A DNA stretch of 64,000 nucleotides from Halocafeteria seosinensis (taxonomy: Eukaryota > Sar > Bigyra > Bicosoecida): assembly GCA_001687465.1 (NCBI GenBank), contig LVLI01000173.1, forward strand, positions 1-64,000. The letters are read 5' to 3'. Positions 63,026 through 64,000 of this stretch are shown piece after piece. The position numbers and the translations under genes are program-made. Each line of letters starts with the position of its first letter. Within the stretch, counting starts at the first letter, position 1. The notes beneath the pieces were generated by a model, which was not told where the DNA came from, did no database searches, and worked only from the letters and a program-made list of their open reading frames with translations.

Positions 63026-64000
63026 ATGAGCTCGTTTTTCAAGCGCATGGGCGATTTTGTCCATACTTTTGCCAATTTAGACCGTCTAAACGAAGGATCC
63101 GTGGATCAGGGGCCACAGGAGACATGTCAAGAGCAACAGGAACAAGAGACATCCAATGGAAGCAGCGCTGTGGGAACGGTAGGCAGTGTAATAGGGTCCT
63201 TTCTGCAGCCACCAGCGTCTCCACAGGACCAAAATCAAGCTCATTCAGGTCATACAAGCCATTCCGAGGTCCATAAAAAGTCAAAGAAGAAAGGTTCCTC
63301 CCAGAAACAACCGTCAGATTTAACATATGTCATCAAAAATGTGATTGGGATGGGATTTCCGAGCACACAGTCTACTCGAATCAAGGCTCACCCGGGGATG
63401 GATAGCTCTATTGTCGCTGATTATCTTAAGCATACCCACGGAGATGATCATTTTATGGTTTGGAACTTGTCGGAAGAGTCCTACGATTACTCGATGTTCT
63501 GCAATCAGGTCATCGAGTACTCCTTCAAGGGCCACCCGGCGCCCCCGTTGGGATTGTTATTCAAATTGGTGACTTCCATTGAGAGTTGGTTAGTGGCCGA
63601 TGAAGCCAATAATGTGGCCGTTGTACATTGTATGACAGGCAAAGGACGCACTTGTGTGGTGCTGGCAGCACTGCTGACGTGGATGCAGCGGTTTGCCAAT
63701 CCGATGAGAGCACTGGAATACGTTTGCACCAAGAGGCAACTGGACCCGGACACTGCTATCAATCCTAGCCAAAAACGATATTTGCAATACTTTATGTACA
63801 TGTATGAAGGAGTAAAGCCGCGATCTGAACCAATGGTTCTTCGACGTGTGATTATGAATGGAATTCCGACTTTCGAGGATGTGCCGCAGAGTACCAGAGT
63901 TCCAATGACACAAGATGAAGAAGACGAGGAGTACCAAGCCGAGGGTACTGGTTCGACTAAGGCTGGATGCCGACCTTTATTACAAATATTCCGAAACGGA
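63026..64000 (+). CDS. PTEN-like phosphatase, 5' part, runs off the window
   Basis: The frame is open for 325 codons from the ATG to the window end without introns. Residues about 1-90 are polar and Gln/Ser/Lys-rich. The dual-specificity phosphatase domain of the PTEN/tensin/auxilin type covers about 95-255, with VIKNVIGMGFPST, FMVWNLSEESYDYSMF, and the active-site loop HCMTGKGRT with Cys202 and Arg208. The loop has the PTEN Lys/Gly core (KGR), but Met-Thr replaces the first Lys-Ala of HCKAGKGRTG. The start of a C2 domain seems to follow (VLRRVIMNGIPTF, LLQIFRNG). PTEN removes the 3-phosphate of PIP3, and catalytic competence is likely since Cys and Arg are kept. The remaining C2 or auxilin-type tail lies outside. 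Confidence 0.88.
   Translation, partial: MSSFFKRMGDFVHTFANLDRLNEGSVDQGPQETCQEQQEQETSNGSSAVGTVGSVIGSFLQPPASPQDQNQAHSGHTSHSEVHKKSKKKGSSQKQPSDLTYVIKNVIGMGFPSTQSTRIKAHPGMDSSIVADYLKHTHGDDHFMVWNLSEESYDYSMFCNQVIEYSFKGHPAPPLGLLFKLVTSIESWLVADEANNVAVVHCMTGKGRTCVVLAALLTWMQRFANPMRALEYVCTKRQLDPDTAINPSQKRYLQYFMYMYEGVKPRSEPMVLRRVIMNGIPTFEDVPQSTRVPMTQDEEDEEYQAEGTGSTKAGCRPLLQIFRNG

Noticed and set aside
1-64000. CRISPR array, bacterial operon or phage island
   Set aside because: No regularly spaced repeats occur, genes are split by spliceosomal introns and lie singly, and the protein families are eukaryotic.

Overview
The window is nuclear DNA of a eukaryote. Almost every recognisable gene is cut by short spliceosomal introns (about 50-125 nt, many close to 61) with GTAAGT/GTATGT/GTGAGT-type donors and pyrimidine-AG acceptors. 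There are no operons or Shine-Dalgarno sites, and there is a nuclear-type tRNA-Thr. The gene content is that of a protist with an elaborate secretory-pathway glycan system: a carbohydrate sulfotransferase, a GT61-like and another type II glycosyltransferase, a GH92 mannosidase and a secreted L-type lectin. That would suit a red alga or a comparable sulfated-polysaccharide producer, but the sequence alone does not settle the lineage.

Layout. 1-2.4 kb is a graveyard of reverse transcriptase and RNase H fragments in both orientations. 3.2-16 kb is a conserved-gene island: PH-domain protein, tRNA-Thr(AGT), the WDR33/FY/Pfs2 3'-end-processing factor, a TPR-ankyrin protein, an L-type lectin and a ZNF593/Bud20-like zinc finger. 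16.3-22.4 kb holds a coiled-coil gene with two decayed tandem copies and fragments of a neighbouring glyoxalase-fold (VOC) gene. 22.9-25.6 kb carries an orphan 579-residue protein and a tiny membrane protein. 25.9-28 kb is retroelement debris with an RNase H and a chromodomain.

28.8-40.6 kb is a second conserved island: a NUDIX NADH pyrophosphatase with an organelle-type leader, an OSR1/SPAK-like kinase divergent from the Rab geranylgeranyltransferase beta subunit, a 1407-residue protein of unknown function with a decayed partial copy beside it, and a complex I B12-like subunit. 41.7-56.8 kb holds the glycan genes (GT61-like, GH92, glycosyltransferase, sulfotransferase), all on the minus strand and separated by repeats. 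57-62 kb is a cluster of two leucine-rich-repeat genes and two LRR fragments with a recent sequence-homogenisation tract. A PTEN-like phosphatase runs off the right edge.

The exon coordinates given were worked out by hand from splice signals, reading-phase agreement and family alignment. Single-exon calls on orphan genes, and the 5' ends of several genes, are less certain.
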